A stretch of 64,000 bases of DNA from Variovorax sp. RA8 (GCF_901827175.1 NZ_LR594662.1:1364001-1428000), one strand, 5' to 3'. Counted from the stretch's first letter, positions 34,642 through 43,736 are shown. Made by a program: numbers and translations. Notes: generated by a model from the sequence alone, not told the origin.

Positions 34642-36147
34642 ATGCCCTTCGACCGCCTGCGGGCACGCCGTGCCCGCATCGACACCTACCAGCAGCCCGT
34701 GGTGTACATGCGCGGCGACTGCCCTGTCTGCCGGGCGGAAGGCTTCGAAGCGCAGGCGCAGGTCGAGGTGATCGCCAACGGACGCCATCTGCTCGCGATC
34801 CTGCATCACGTCAGCAGCGACTGGCTTCGGGACGACGAGATCGCGTTGTCGGAAGTCGCCTGGACCTTGCTGGGCTCGGCAGAGGGCGATGAAGTGGAGG
34901 TGCGCCATCCGCCGGTGCTCGCGTCGCTGGCGCATCTTCGCGCCAAGGCTCACGGCACGAGGTTTGGCTATTCCGCCCTGCGCGAGCTCATGGAAGACGT
35001 GGCCCGTGGCCGGCTTTCCGACATCCACCTGGCGTCCCTGGTAACGACCTGTGCTGGCGGCGGACTGGATTTCGACGAGACGGTGGCGTTGACCCAAGCC
35101 ATGGTCGATGTGGGCGAGCGCATCGACTGGGGCGCTTCGCCGGTGATGGACAAGCACTGCATCGGCGGCCTCCCGGGCAATCGGACCACGCTGCTGGTGG
35201 TGCCGATCGTCACGGCGTGCGGCGTGCTGATGCCCAAGACCTCCTCGCGCGCCATCACCTCGGCGGCCGGTACGGCCGATGCGATGGAGACGCTCGCGCC
35301 AGTCGAACTCGACATGGCGGCGCTGCGCCGCGTCGTCGAAAGCGAGGGCGGCTGCATCGCCTGGGGTGGCGCCACGCGCATCAGTCCCGCCGACGACATG
35401 TTGATTCGGGTGGAGCGCCCGCTGAACCTCGACAGCGAAGGCCTGCTGGTGGCATCCATCCTTTCCAAGAAGGCTGCAGCGGGCTCGCAGCGCGTGCTGA
35501 TCGATCTGCCGGTCGGCCCGCTGACCAAGGTTCGAAGCACCGCCGCCGCCGAGCTCCTGTCGCGCAGCCTGGTGTCCGTGGGCGCCGCATTGGGCCTGCA
35601 GGTGCGCACGGTCTTCACCGACGGCACCCAACCTGTGGGTCGCGGCATCGGGCCTGCCTTGGAAGCCATGGACGTGATGGCAGTGCTGGAACGCAGCGCG
35701 GACGCGCCGCAGGACCTGCGGGAGCGTGCCCTGCTGCTCGCCGGCCTGCTGCTGGAAATGGCCGGAAAATCTGCTCCCGGCGGCGGGCAGGGGCTGGCGC
35801 GCGAGGTGCTGGACGACGGGCGCGCGCTGGCCAAGTTCCTCGCGATCTGCGAAGCGCAAGGCGGCCTGCGCGTGCCACCGAGGGCGGCTCACACGGAGGA
35901 CGTGATCGCGCATGCGAGCGGCACGGTCCTGGCGATCGACACGCGCCTCGTCTCACGCGCGGCCAAACTGGCGGGCGCTCCTCGCGATCCGGCCGCCGGA
36001 GCAAGAATGCATGTTCGTGCACGGGACCGTGTCGAGTTGGGTCAACCTCTTTTCACCTTGCATGCCAGCAGCCCGGGTGCGCTCCGCTACGCCTTGCGCT
36101 TCCTGCGCTCGCAGCTGCCTGCCGTTCACATCGAGGCGCTGTCATGA
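34642..36147 (+). CDS. AMP phosphorylase-like protein (thymidine phosphorylase superfamily)
   Basis: A 501-residue protein, the length of archaeal AMP phosphorylase (about 503) rather than bacterial DeoA (about 440), with the extra N-terminal beta domain (first about 90 residues). The phosphate-binding core is SPVMDKHCIGGLPGNRTT and the following PKTSSRAITSAAGTADAME is also of the archaeal type. In archaea the enzyme releases adenine and ribose 1,5-bisphosphate from AMP. Here it follows a beta-CASP nuclease under the same FNR box. Substrate assignment is by similarity; NMP versus nucleoside is not proven. Confidence 0.82.
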   Translation: MPFDRLRARRARIDTYQQPVVYMRGDCPVCRAEGFEAQAQVEVIANGRHLLAILHHVSSDWLRDDEIALSEVAWTLLGSAEGDEVEVRHPPVLASLAHLRAKAHGTRFGYSALRELMEDVARGRLSDIHLASLVTTCAGGGLDFDETVALTQAMVDVGERIDWGASPVMDKHCIGGLPGNRTTLLVVPIVTACGVLMPKTSSRAITSAAGTADAMETLAPVELDMAALRRVVESEGGCIAWGGATRISPADDMLIRVERPLNLDSEGLLVASILSKKAAAGSQRVLIDLPVGPLTKVRSTAAAELLSRSLVSVGAALGLQVRTVFTDGTQPVGRGIGPALEAMDVMAVLERSADAPQDLRERALLLAGLLLEMAGKSAPGGGQGLAREVLDDGRALAKFLAICEAQGGLRVPPRAAHTEDVIAHASGTVLAIDTRLVSRAAKLAGAPRDPAAGARMHVRARDRVELGQPLFTLHASSPGALRYALRFLRSQLPAVHIEALS

Positions 36148-36199
36148 GCGCGGGCAGCGGCGGGCGCCCGCATGCTGTCGGCCGTGCGCCGACATTCCA

Positions 36200-36940
36200 T
36201 CAGCTGTCCACAATGGTATCGAGCAGCACCGCCTGCATCACGAGGCGGTGATTCGCCGAAAGCCCGGCCTGGTCCAGCTGCCCGCTCGGCGTCGTGAGCG
36301 ACCAGTGCGCGGCGTTCGTGGCATCGACTACGAAAGGCGCATCGTTCGACGCCGCCTGAAACGGGCTTCCCATCTGCACCTCGAAGCCTATCTCCCGGGC
36401 GGCAGACAGGAAAGCGCGGCCCCGCAAGGTCCACGGATCACCAAGGAAGAGAATGGATGCCCGGGACGTTGCCGGTACTCGCTGCTCACACAGCGCCATG
36501 AGATCCGCCAGCGCGCGCGCGGGGTGGTCGTCCGTGCCCAGTCCCTGGTAGACGGGCACCCCGGCTTCCCTTTCAATCCTGAGGGCGGCTTCCGAAGGCA
36601 TCGTTCCGCAGTCGATCGCGTCGTACAGGCGGCCCAGCATCCGTGCCAGCGTGCGAAGGTCGTGGTCGGAGGACGCCGATCCCGCAGGCTCCGTGAACAT
36701 GACCTCGGCGACGCGCGCCCCGAGCTCCAATGCAGCGCGATGGACGGCCGACTCTTCTACTCCGGATGACGTGCCGATCAACAGGGCGATGTTCTTCCCG
36801 CGCAGGGGCGCATCCATCGTTCCTGCTCTCGCCGCGTTTCTCAGGCGTTCGGCGGCGGCAAGGACCGAGCGGATACCGTCGGCGCCGAGCGGCGCGCCTG
36901 GCGCCAAGCGGTGGGGAGGGATGCGAAGGCAGGGTTTCAC
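36200..36940 (-). CDS. Carbamoyltransferase-fold protein lacking the substrate motifs
   Basis: A 246-residue protein related to ornithine/aspartate carbamoyltransferase in overall order, but shorter than those enzymes (about 310). The carbamoyl-phosphate motif STRTR is replaced by SSGVEES, HPxQ is HPAR (DDHPARALADL), and the C-terminal HCLP-containing part is reduced. It is therefore unlikely to transfer carbamoyl groups and may bind another phosphorylated ligand. It faces the AMP-phosphorylase gene tail to tail and starts 35 bp from an FNR box. Confidence 0.6.
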   Translation of the reverse strand: MKPCLRIPPHRLAPGAPLGADGIRSVLAAAERLRNAARAGTMDAPLRGKNIALLIGTSSGVEESAVHRAALELGARVAEVMFTEPAGSASSDHDLRTLARMLGRLYDAIDCGTMPSEAALRIEREAGVPVYQGLGTDDHPARALADLMALCEQRVPATSRASILFLGDPWTLRGRAFLSAAREIGFEVQMGSPFQAASNDAPFVVDATNAAHWSLTTPSGQLDQAGLSANHRLVMQAVLLDTIVDS

Positions 36941-36974
36941 AACCGTGAAGGTATTGCCTGCAGCGATTCAGACC

Positions 36975-36988
36975 TTGATCGCCGTCAA
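36975..36988. promoter_or_regulatory. FNR box, one mismatch (carbamoyltransferase-like / second FNR-type gene)
   Basis: TTGATCGCCGTCAA, one base off consensus, in the 184-bp divergent gap. Centre-to-start distances are 41.5 bp toward the carbamoyltransferase-like gene and 143.5 bp toward the CRP/FNR-type gene. Confidence 0.7.
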
Positions 36989-37124
36989 CGATCAGGCGTT
37001 CCATGAGCCTGGCTACCAAGGAGACACAAAGCATTCACCCACTGTTACCGAGACAGCCGTCATGTTGGCGTCGCTGTTGCACGGCCTTTCTAAGCTTCAG
37101 CCATCGACCAGCAAGGAGCAAGAA

Positions 37125-37856
37125 GTGACTGAAACGACGAGCGTTCCCAAGTGCACCCGCACCCCCGCCCAACGCATCGCAGACATGCTGCAATTGGTGC
37201 AGGACACCCTTCCGGTCCAGCGTCGCATCGTGCGCGCGGGGGACACGATCTTTCAGGCGGGCCAAGGCTTCGGGTGCCTTTACATCGTGAACTCAGGCTT
37301 CTTCAAGATGGTCAACTTGTCGAGCGAAGGGCGCGAGCAGGTGGTCGGTCTTCATTTCAAGGGCGACTGGCTCGGGCTCGACGGCATCGCCACGTCACGG
37401 TACGGCTGCGACGCGGTCGCGATGGACACCGGCGAGGTCTGGTCGGTTCGCTATGACGCCTTGCTCCAGGCAGCGGTCCGCACGCCTGCGCTGCTGACTG
37501 CGCTGCATGAGGCCATGAGCCGCGAGCTCACACGCGATCACGATTCGATGCTGTCGCTTTGCACCCTGCCCGCCGACGCGCGGGTGGCCGGCTTCCTGCG
37601 CTACTGGGCCGACGCGCTCGCACAGCGCGGCCTGCGCACCGACCAGATCACGCTGCGCATGACGCGCGCCGAGATCGGCAATTACCTCGGCATGACGCTG
37701 GAGACCGTGAGCCGCGCGCTCTCGCGGCTTGCGCGTGGCGACGTGATCCGTTTCACCGAGAAGGGCCGGCGCGATATCCACATCCCGCAGGTGGAGGCGC
37801 TGACGAGCTTCATGCAGGGCCTCGCCGCACCGATGGGCGCCGCCGCTCTTCACTGA
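37125..37856 (+). CDS. CRP/FNR family regulator without the N-terminal Fe-S cysteine cluster
   Basis: A 243-residue CRP/FNR protein: cNMP-like barrel (RIVRAGDTIFQAGQGFGCLY), dimer helix and winged helix with MTRAEIGNYLGMTLETVSRAL. The ETVSR recognition residues are the same as in the FNR at 27.5 kb, so both may read the same boxes, but the CxxCx5C cluster is absent, as in FixK/DNR-type regulators. GTG at 37125 is preferred because AAGGAG lies six bases upstream; an ATG at 37062 is an alternative. Its 3' end overlaps the sensor kinase gene by 7 bp. Confidence 0.85.
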   Translation: MTETTSVPKCTRTPAQRIADMLQLVQDTLPVQRRIVRAGDTIFQAGQGFGCLYIVNSGFFKMVNLSSEGREQVVGLHFKGDWLGLDGIATSRYGCDAVAMDTGEVWSVRYDALLQAAVRTPALLTALHEAMSRELTRDHDSMLSLCTLPADARVAGFLRYWADALAQRGLRTDQITLRMTRAEIGNYLGMTLETVSRALSRLARGDVIRFTEKGRRDIHIPQVEALTSFMQGLAAPMGAAALH

Positions 37857-39898
37857 GCTGCGTTGAGGGCCCTCGCGATGGCATGTTCGAGGTCGCTGCG
37901 CGTGTAGGGTTTGCGAAGCAGCTCCCAGCCCTGGGGCTCATCGAGCAGTTGGCCGGAATAGCCCGACATCAGCAGCACCGGCAGGCCGGGCAGCCGTGTA
38001 CGCACCACCTCGGCCAGTTCGGTACCGCGCATGCCGGGGCCGAGCAGGATGTCGGTAAGCAGCAGCCCGATGCCCGGGTCCGATGCGAGCACGGTCAACG
38101 CTTCTTCGGCGTTCGCGCAGGCGAGGACCTCGCAAGCCATCGAAGCAAGGAACTTCTCTACCACGCTACGGACCTCGGAGTCGTCCTCGACCAGCAGGAC
38201 ACGCAGGTTCGCGGGCACGCTGCCCGACGCTGCAGCATCGACATCCTCGTCGGCAGAACCATCCTCGTCCACGCGCGGGAGGTAGATCGCGACCGTGGTG
38301 CCGGCGCCTGGCGCGCTGCTGAGACCGACGGCGCCGTGCGATTGCTTGGCGAATCCGTAGACGGTCGAAAGGCCAAGGCCGGTACCGCGGCCGCTTTCCT
38401 TGGTGGTGAAGAAGGGTTCGAAGGCGCGCTCCTTGACCGCTTCGGGCATGCCCGAGCCTGTGTCCGCGATAGAGATTGCCACGTAGCCGGCCTCGTTGGC
38501 CGGTCCGCGCTCGGCATCGAGACTGGCCGGCAGCGAGGGAACGGCGCGGCAGACAAAGGCCAGTGTGCCGCCTTGCGGCATCGCGTCGCGCGCGTTGATG
38601 GCCACGTTCAACAGCGCGGATTCGAGCTGCCCCGGGTCCGCCAGGCACAGCGCTTCTTCGGCATCGAGCGTAATGACGATGCGTTGATCCAGCGTGCGGC
38701 GCAGCATGTCGGTCAGGGAATGCAGCAGCGCGGCGGCGTCGACCACCGTGGGTTGAAGCACCTGGCGACGCGAGAACGCGAGCAGCTTGCCCGTCAGCTC
38801 GGCGCCTCGGCGTGTGGCACGCGAGGCGGCACCGACGAGTTGCTGGATGAGGGGATCGCCGGCGCACGCAGGAGCGTCCTCCAGCACCTGCAGATTGCCC
38901 GAGATGATGGTCAGCAGGTTGTTGAAGTCGTGCGCGACGCCCCCGGTCAGCTGGCCGACGGTTTCCAGCCGCTGCGCGTGGTTGAGCGCCTCTTCGCTCT
39001 GTGCGCGCTGCAGGACGGTCCCCAGCAGGCTCGAGAGCGAATCGAGAAATCGAAGCTCGTCCTCACCGAAGCGTCTGGGCGTGCTCGAATGCACTGTCAG
39101 GACACCGATGGTGCGGCCGCGATCCAGCAGCGGGACGGCGAGTTCGCTCAGCAAGCCGTGCTCGATGGCACTCGAAGCAGGCTGGAAGCGCTGCCCGGGC
39201 GTTTGATCGTCCACCAGCACGGCCTTTCCGTCGGCCACGACGCTGCCGGCAGGCGAGTCGGGCGAATTGGGAACTCGATCGCCGACGGCGAGATGCTGCA
39301 AGGCGCCGGTGACGGCGGCGACCCGGAACTCGAGGCCGTTCTGCTCCAGCAGGAGGATCTCGGCGGTCTCGACCTGGAGTGCTTCGGCGGCAATCGCCGG
39401 CACGCGCTCCAGAAGTTCCTGCGGGTCGCGCGCGTCGACCGCGAAGCGGCCGAACTGGGCAAGATGCTCGGCATACCGGGCTCTTTGCAAGGCCTGCTTG
39501 ACGCGGGGATAGGCACCCACGCTGCGAATCGCGGCCACGACATAGGGCAGGCCGTGGTCCTGCAAGGGACTCAAGGCGATCTCGACCATCACCGTGCTGC
39601 CGTCTCGCCGTTTGGCGACCAGGTCCATCTGCATGCCCATCGGGCGCGTGCGCGGATGGGCTGCGTAGGCATTGCGATAGGCTGCATGGCGCGGCCGGAT
39701 CGCGTCGGGCACCAGTTCGTCGACGGAAAGCCCGACGATTTCGTCCGCCGAATAGCCCAGCAAATCGAGCGCCGCCGGGTTGGCGAGTCCGATCATGCCC
39801 TGGAGATCGACCAGCAGAAGCGCGTCTGGATAGGCAGCGAAGAGCGAGCGGAATACCGCCCCATCGTCGATTCCGGGAACGAGGGATTTCTGCTTCAT
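37850..39898 (-). CDS. PAS-GAF hybrid sensor histidine kinase
   Basis: A 682-residue soluble kinase without membrane segments. Order: PAS (about 12-125), GAF (about 150-290), HisKA with H in [11 protein letters not shown], HATPase ([19 protein letters not shown]) and a C-terminal receiver with Asp in [12 protein letters not shown]. His71 in the PAS ([11 protein letters not shown]) lines up with the heme-ligating His of FixL, while the distal Arg of FixL is not kept, so a heme or flavin sensor is possible. It starts inside the stop codon of the response regulator (ATGA). Confidence 0.88.
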   Translation of the reverse strand: MKQKSLVPGIDDGAVFRSLFAAYPDALLLVDLQGMIGLANPAALDLLGYSADEIVGLSVDELVPDAIRPRHAAYRNAYAAHPRTRPMGMQMDLVAKRRDGSTVMVEIALSPLQDHGLPYVVAAIRSVGAYPRVKQALQRARYAEHLAQFGRFAVDARDPQELLERVPAIAAEALQVETAEILLLEQNGLEFRVAAVTGALQHLAVGDRVPNSPDSPAGSVVADGKAVLVDDQTPGQRFQPASSAIEHGLLSELAVPLLDRGRTIGVLTVHSSTPRRFGEDELRFLDSLSSLLGTVLQRAQSEEALNHAQRLETVGQLTGGVAHDFNNLLTIISGNLQVLEDAPACAGDPLIQQLVGAASRATRRGAELTGKLLAFSRRQVLQPTVVDAAALLHSLTDMLRRTLDQRIVITLDAEEALCLADPGQLESALLNVAINARDAMPQGGTLAFVCRAVPSLPASLDAERGPANEAGYVAISIADTGSGMPEAVKERAFEPFFTTKESGRGTGLGLSTVYGFAKQSHGAVGLSSAPGAGTTVAIYLPRVDEDGSADEDVDAAASGSVPANLRVLLVEDDSEVRSVVEKFLASMACEVLACANAEEALTVLASDPGIGLLLTDILLGPGMRGTELAEVVRTRLPGLPVLLMSGYSGQLLDEPQGWELLRKPYTRSDLEHAIARALNAAQ

Positions 39899-40626
39899 CC
39901 ACCCGCCTCGACCCTGGGGACCAGGATGTAGCCCGCGCCGCGCACCGACTTGATGATCTGCGGGTTGTTCGGGTCGGCTTCCAGCTTCTTGCGCAGCCTC
40001 CCGATCTGGACGTCGATGGTGCGGTCGAAGGGGCCGCCGTCGCGGCCGCGGGTGTGTTCGAGAAGAAAGTCCCGCGACAGCACGCGGCCCGGGTGCGTCA
40101 CCAGCGTGTTCAGCAGGTCGAACTCGCCTGTGGTCAGGGACACCTCGTTGCGGCCCGGATCCAACAGGCGCCGTGCCGCGGTGTCGAGCTCCCACTGCGC
40201 AAAGCGCAGCAGCGTCACGGCGTCGGTGTTTGCCTTGCCCGGCCCGGATTCGGCAGGCGCAAGCCGACGCAGCACGGCCTTGATGCGCGCGAGCAGTTCG
40301 CGCAGATCGAAGGGCTTGGTCACGTAGTCGTCGGCGCCGACCTCCAGGCCGACCACCTTGTCGACGGAATCGCCCCGGCCGGTGACGATCACCAGTCCGC
40401 AGCGCCAATGCTCCCGCAACTGGCGGGCGATGGCGAAGCCGTCCTCGCCCGGCAGGCCCAGGTCCAGCAGCACGAGGGCGGGCGCATCGCGTGCCATCAG
40501 TTCCATGAGCGCCGCGCCGGAATGCAGCTGGCTGACGCGGAAGCCGTGGCCTGCAAGGTAGTTGGCGAGCAGCACCGTGATGTCTGCTTCGTCGTCGAGA
40601 ACCGCGAGATGGATGGAAGTGGTCAC
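39895..40626 (-). CDS. OmpR/PhoB-type response regulator
   Basis: A 243-residue regulator: receiver with phospho-Asp in LVLLDLGLPGEDG and Lys in DDYVTKPFDLRELL, then a winged-helix output domain (TIDVQIGRLRKKLEADPNN, IKSVRGAGYIL). It is translationally coupled to the hybrid kinase. No FNR box precedes it, so the pair may act as an input to the island rather than as a target. A PAS-containing kinase and this regulator together recall RoxSR/FixLJ-like oxygen or redox signalling, by context only. Confidence 0.9.
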   Translation of the reverse strand: MTTSIHLAVLDDEADITVLLANYLAGHGFRVSQLHSGAALMELMARDAPALVLLDLGLPGEDGFAIARQLREHWRCGLVIVTGRGDSVDKVVGLEVGADDYVTKPFDLRELLARIKAVLRRLAPAESGPGKANTDAVTLLRFAQWELDTAARRLLDPGRNEVSLTTGEFDLLNTLVTHPGRVLSRDFLLEHTRGRDGGPFDRTIDVQIGRLRKKLEADPNNPQIIKSVRGAGYILVPRVEAGG

Positions 40627-40769
40627 CCAGGGATGTTAGTCGGGTGGCTGCGGGCCATCAATGGGGGCCATTTGGGCCGGCGGCGGCGGCATGGACCCGC
40701 CCGCCATCGGGCCCGGGGCCCGATGGCGCCGTCTGCGCGCCTGCTCCGAGGCACTTGTGTCGGAAGGTA

Positions 40770-41144
40770 TCAGGGGCGCAGCTTGTTCTCGGCCGCGGTC
40801 TGGCATGCCGCGCAACGCACTGCGATGGGTTGCGCCAACAGGCGCTCCCGCGGGATGGGATCCCCGCAGTCCATGCAGACGCCATAGCGGCCGGCGGCCA
40901 TGCGTTGCTCCGCCTGCTCGATGTCGAGCAGCCTGGCCCGATCAATCTCGATCTCGGCGAAGCGCACGTCGCCCAGCCGCTCGGCCTCGGCTTCGTCGGC
41001 GTGGTTCTGGACCTCGTGATCCTGAGGTTGAAGCGTGGCTTCGACATCGGAGGAAGTGCCGCGGATTTCATCGACAGCGCTACGCTTCATGGCCTGGAGT
41101 CGATCAGCCAGCAGGTGGCGGTCGGCGTCGGTCAGATGTTTCAT
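40770..41144 (-). CDS. DksA/TraR family zinc-finger protein
   Basis: A 124-residue protein with a coiled-coil N-terminal half and a C-terminal zinc finger CMDCGDPIPRERLLAQP followed by CAAC. Shorter than DksA (about 150) and with DVRFAEIEIDRARLLDIEQA in place of the usual DksA tip, so probably a DksA paralogue that modulates RNA polymerase under stress. The ATG at 41144 is the family start. A symmetrical TTGAC-N4-GTCAA box lies 67.5 bp upstream (centre). Confidence 0.82.
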   Translation of the reverse strand: MKHLTDADRHLLADRLQAMKRSAVDEIRGTSSDVEATLQPQDHEVQNHADEAEAERLGDVRFAEIEIDRARLLDIEQAEQRMAAGRYGVCMDCGDPIPRERLLAQPIAVRCAACQTAAENKLRP

Positions 41145-41204
41145 GGGGAACTCACAGGAAGATGGGAGGAAAGGCAATCGTCGCTGCCGGACGGCCGGCT
41201 CGCC

Positions 41205-41218
41205 TTGACATCCGTCAA
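41205..41218. promoter_or_regulatory. FNR-like box, two mismatches (dksA-like)
   Basis: TTGACATCCGTCAA, symmetric with one change in each half. Distance to the dksA-like start and a GACGAT hexamer at the predicted -10 fit class II spacing. Confidence 0.55.
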
Positions 41219-41295
41219 CTGTTCGCCCTCGATCAAACATAATGTCTGCCCGGTCGCCGGACTTCGGCGGCTTCCCGCATGACTCCTGCTTTTCG

Positions 41296-41838
41296 ATGGA
41301 ACTTGTGAACAGCCTTTCCCGACGCCGTTTCACCTGCGCGCTGGCAGCCTCCGCGTTCGCCGTGGGACCGGTCCAGGCGAAGGCCGCACCTGCAGCCCCG
41401 CGCGCCCTGCGCTTCGACAACCTGCACACGGGCGAGAAGCTCGCGGTCGAGTATTTTCAGGGCCAGCGCTACGACCCGGGCGCGCTCGCAGCCATCAACC
41501 ATGCGCTGCGAGACTTCCGCACGGGCGATGTCGGCGAGATCGCCCCTGAACTGCTGGATCTGCTGCATGCGCTGGTGACGCTCACCGGGAGCGAACGTGC
41601 CGTGCAGGTCATCTCGGGCTACCGTTCGCCGGCCACGAACGCGGCGCTGGTCGAACGCAGCAGCGGCGTGGCCACCGGCAGCCTGCACATGCGGGGCCAG
41701 GCCATCGACATCCGGCTTGCCGACGTAGCGCTGCCGGCGCTGCGCAAGGCGGCGCTGGGCATGCGCGCCGGCGGCGTGGGCTACTACCCGGCCTCGAACT
41801 TCGTGCACGTGGACTGCGGCCGCGTGCGCGCCTGGTAG
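41296..41838 (+). CDS. DUF882 / MepK-like murein endopeptidase with Tat signal
   Basis: A 180-residue protein. The ATG at 41296 gives MELVNSLSRRRFTCALAASA, a twin-arginine-type signal; the frame could start at 41242 but the extra residues are not signal-like. The peptidase M15_3 core shows VISGYRSPATNAAL, SLHMRGQAIDIRL and NFVHVDCG, holding the zinc His/Asp/His. MepK (YcbK) cleaves 3-3 crosslinks made by L,D-transpeptidases. It converges on an L,D-transpeptidase gene 4 bp away, as ycbK neighbours ycbB in E. coli. Confidence 0.85.
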   Translation: MELVNSLSRRRFTCALAASAFAVGPVQAKAAPAAPRALRFDNLHTGEKLAVEYFQGQRYDPGALAAINHALRDFRTGDVGEIAPELLDLLHALVTLTGSERAVQVISGYRSPATNAALVERSSGVATGSLHMRGQAIDIRLADVALPALRKAALGMRAGGVGYYPASNFVHVDCGRVRAW

Positions 41839-41842
41839 CCCT

Positions 41843-43447
41843 CTAGCGGCGGCCGTCGTATCGGCTTGCGAGCGCCCGCACCAGCCGGGCATCGTGGCCG
41901 TAGATGTCTGGCGCAAAGCGCAGCGCTCGATCCGAGGGCGTCACCATGGCTGTCATGTAGAACAGGATCACCGGCAGCGGCCGTGTGAGATCCACGCGTT
42001 GGGAAGAAGGCCCCGCCAAGGCCGCATCGATGCGCTCCGGGGTCCACTCCGGCTGCTCCCGAAGCACCCAGCGCGCGAGCGCCACCGGTTTCTCGACGCG
42101 CACGCAGCCGTGGCTGAAATCGCGTCGCGCGCGGCCGAACAATTGCGTCGCTGGCGTGTCATGCAGATACACGTTTTCGTCGTTCGGGAAGATGAACTTG
42201 ACGCGTCCCAGGGCGTTCGCCGGGCCCGGCCGCTGGCGCAGCCGCAACACCCCCTGGCGCAGCAGGGCCAGGTTCTGGGGGGTGCTCGCCTCCACCGGCT
42301 GGACGTTGTCACCGGCACCACGCACGATCTCCATGTCGTGGCGCTGAAGATAGGCCGGGTCGCGCGCGATGGCCGGCAAGATCTCGTTGCGCACGATGGA
42401 TGGCGGCACGTTCCAGTACGGCCGGAAGATGATGTAACGCATCCTTTCCGAGAGCACCGGGGTCCTGGTGTTCAGCGCGCGGCCCACCACGACGTTCATG
42501 TCGACCAGGGAGTCTGCGGGTGCAGCAGGATCCCAGGCCCAAAGACGGAACATCGCGATGTTGATGCCGATGAGGGGTTGATCATCAAGCTCGGGCAGCC
42601 AGCGCAGGCGCTCCAGCGCGAGTTCGAGTTGAAGGACTCGTTGGCTGAGCGGCACGTTCAAGGCAGCCAGGGTCGCGCTTCCGAGTGCGCCGTCGGCCTC
42701 CAGGCCATGGCGTTCCTGGAAGCGCCTGACCCCATCGGCCAGCGCGGCGTCGTAGCGGTCGACGGGAGGCGGCGCCTCGGCCGGCAGGTCGCCCAGGGCT
42801 ACAAGCAGCCGATGCAGCGCGCCGGCCCCGGCATAGAGGTCTCCTGCCTTCAGCGACTTGGCGGGCGCGATGGGCGGCAGCAAGCGCAGCGAGGGGTCCG
42901 CAGCCAGCGTTCGATAGCGCTGCAAGGCCTCCCGCAGCCTTCCGTACTGGCCCAGGCCAGGGCGCAGGGCCGCCACGGCCTGCGGCAGGCGCCCCTCGTC
43001 TGCAGCCGCGTGCAGCAAGGCTGCGACATCCGCCGTCTTGCGCTGCGCTTCGACGCGAAAGCCGAGCGAACGCGGATCCACACGGCCGCTGTGCAAGTCG
43101 TGGAGAAATCGTTGCAACGCAGTATCCAGTGCGCGGTCGAAGTCCAGCGCGGAAGCCGCCGCCGACCCTGGCGCGCGGGCGAGGTCCGCGGCCTGGAGGG
43201 CAAGCTCACGGGCCTGGTAGTCTTGTGCCACCAGGCCATCGGCCGGGGCGTCTGCCAGCACCTGCAGGGCGTCGCGCGCGCTTGCATTGGGCCGCCCGGC
43301 GGCGTCCAGCCAGACAGAGTCGGCCCCTGCGGTTGAAGCGAGGAGCAGCAGCATCAAGCTCACGACCGCCGCCGGCAGCCTGAGCAGCCTGCCTTCAATC
43401 TCGCGTGAGACCGCCATCGCGAAGAGGTGAAACCGGCGGGGCATCAT
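41843..43447 (-). CDS. L,D-transpeptidase, YcbB/LdtD type
   Basis: A 534-residue exported protein. A hydrophobic signal (LPAAVVSLMLLLLASTAGA) is followed by a scaffold domain, a peptidoglycan-binding helix (RRFQERHGLEADGALGSAT) and the YkuD catalytic domain, with catalytic Cys in DFSHGCVRVEKPVALA. It makes 3-3 crosslinks in murein. Size and PG-binding placement fit LdtD rather than the small Erf/Ybi enzymes. Its convergent MepK-like partner would cut the same bonds. No FNR box is seen directly upstream. Confidence 0.88.
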   Translation of the reverse strand: MMPRRFHLFAMAVSREIEGRLLRLPAAVVSLMLLLLASTAGADSVWLDAAGRPNASARDALQVLADAPADGLVAQDYQARELALQAADLARAPGSAAASALDFDRALDTALQRFLHDLHSGRVDPRSLGFRVEAQRKTADVAALLHAAADEGRLPQAVAALRPGLGQYGRLREALQRYRTLAADPSLRLLPPIAPAKSLKAGDLYAGAGALHRLLVALGDLPAEAPPPVDRYDAALADGVRRFQERHGLEADGALGSATLAALNVPLSQRVLQLELALERLRWLPELDDQPLIGINIAMFRLWAWDPAAPADSLVDMNVVVGRALNTRTPVLSERMRYIIFRPYWNVPPSIVRNEILPAIARDPAYLQRHDMEIVRGAGDNVQPVEASTPQNLALLRQGVLRLRQRPGPANALGRVKFIFPNDENVYLHDTPATQLFGRARRDFSHGCVRVEKPVALARWVLREQPEWTPERIDAALAGPSSQRVDLTRPLPVILFYMTAMVTPSDRALRFAPDIYGHDARLVRALASRYDGRR

Positions 43448-43511
43448 CGGTCGTTGCAGTTCTCCAGCGAAGACATCTCTTCTTCCGCTCAGGGGCTGTC
43501 CGAATCAGGGG

Positions 43512-43736
43512 TCAGCGCCTCGAGACGAGCAGCCCGATGATCAAGCCGGCAGCCGCGGCGAACCCGATCACACCGTAGGGATGTCGGTGCACGGCTTTGT
43601 CGGCCCGGCACACGGCGTTGCGCGCCTTGTGCTCTGTCATGTTCTGCAGATCGTGCAGCTGCTCGGGAAGCGCTTGGAGCGTCTCGACCAGCTTGTCGCC
43701 GATCTTGCCGGCTGAAACGGAAATTGTGTCGTTCAT
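43512..43736 (-). CDS. DUF883/ElaB-YqjD-like tail-anchored protein
   Basis: A 74-residue protein with an N-terminal amphipathic part and a C-terminal membrane anchor [22 protein letters not shown] (shown in part), the layout of ElaB/YqjD proteins, which bind inactive ribosomes at the membrane in stationary phase. The ATG at 43736 follows GAAGGAAGG; an upstream GTG in frame is less likely. An FNR box lies 82.5 bp upstream, with TAGCAT at about the -10 position. Confidence 0.75.
   Translation of the reverse strand: MNDTISVSAGKIGDKLVETLQALPEQLHDLQNMTEHKARNAVCRADKAVHRHPYGVIGFAAAAGLIIGLLVSRR

Noticed and set aside
33712..35913. 733-codon open frame on the minus strand
   Set aside because: Shadow of the beta-CASP and AMP-phosphorylase-like genes, which carry intact catalytic motifs.
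36144..36251. Short frame starting in the AMP-phosphorylase stop (ATGA)
   Set aside because: No ribosome site of its own, no conserved features, and it overlaps the end of the carbamoyltransferase-like gene on the other strand.
37559..39931. 790-codon open frame on the plus strand
   Set aside because: Antisense to the hybrid histidine kinase, which has complete PAS, GAF, HisKA, HATPase and receiver motifs.
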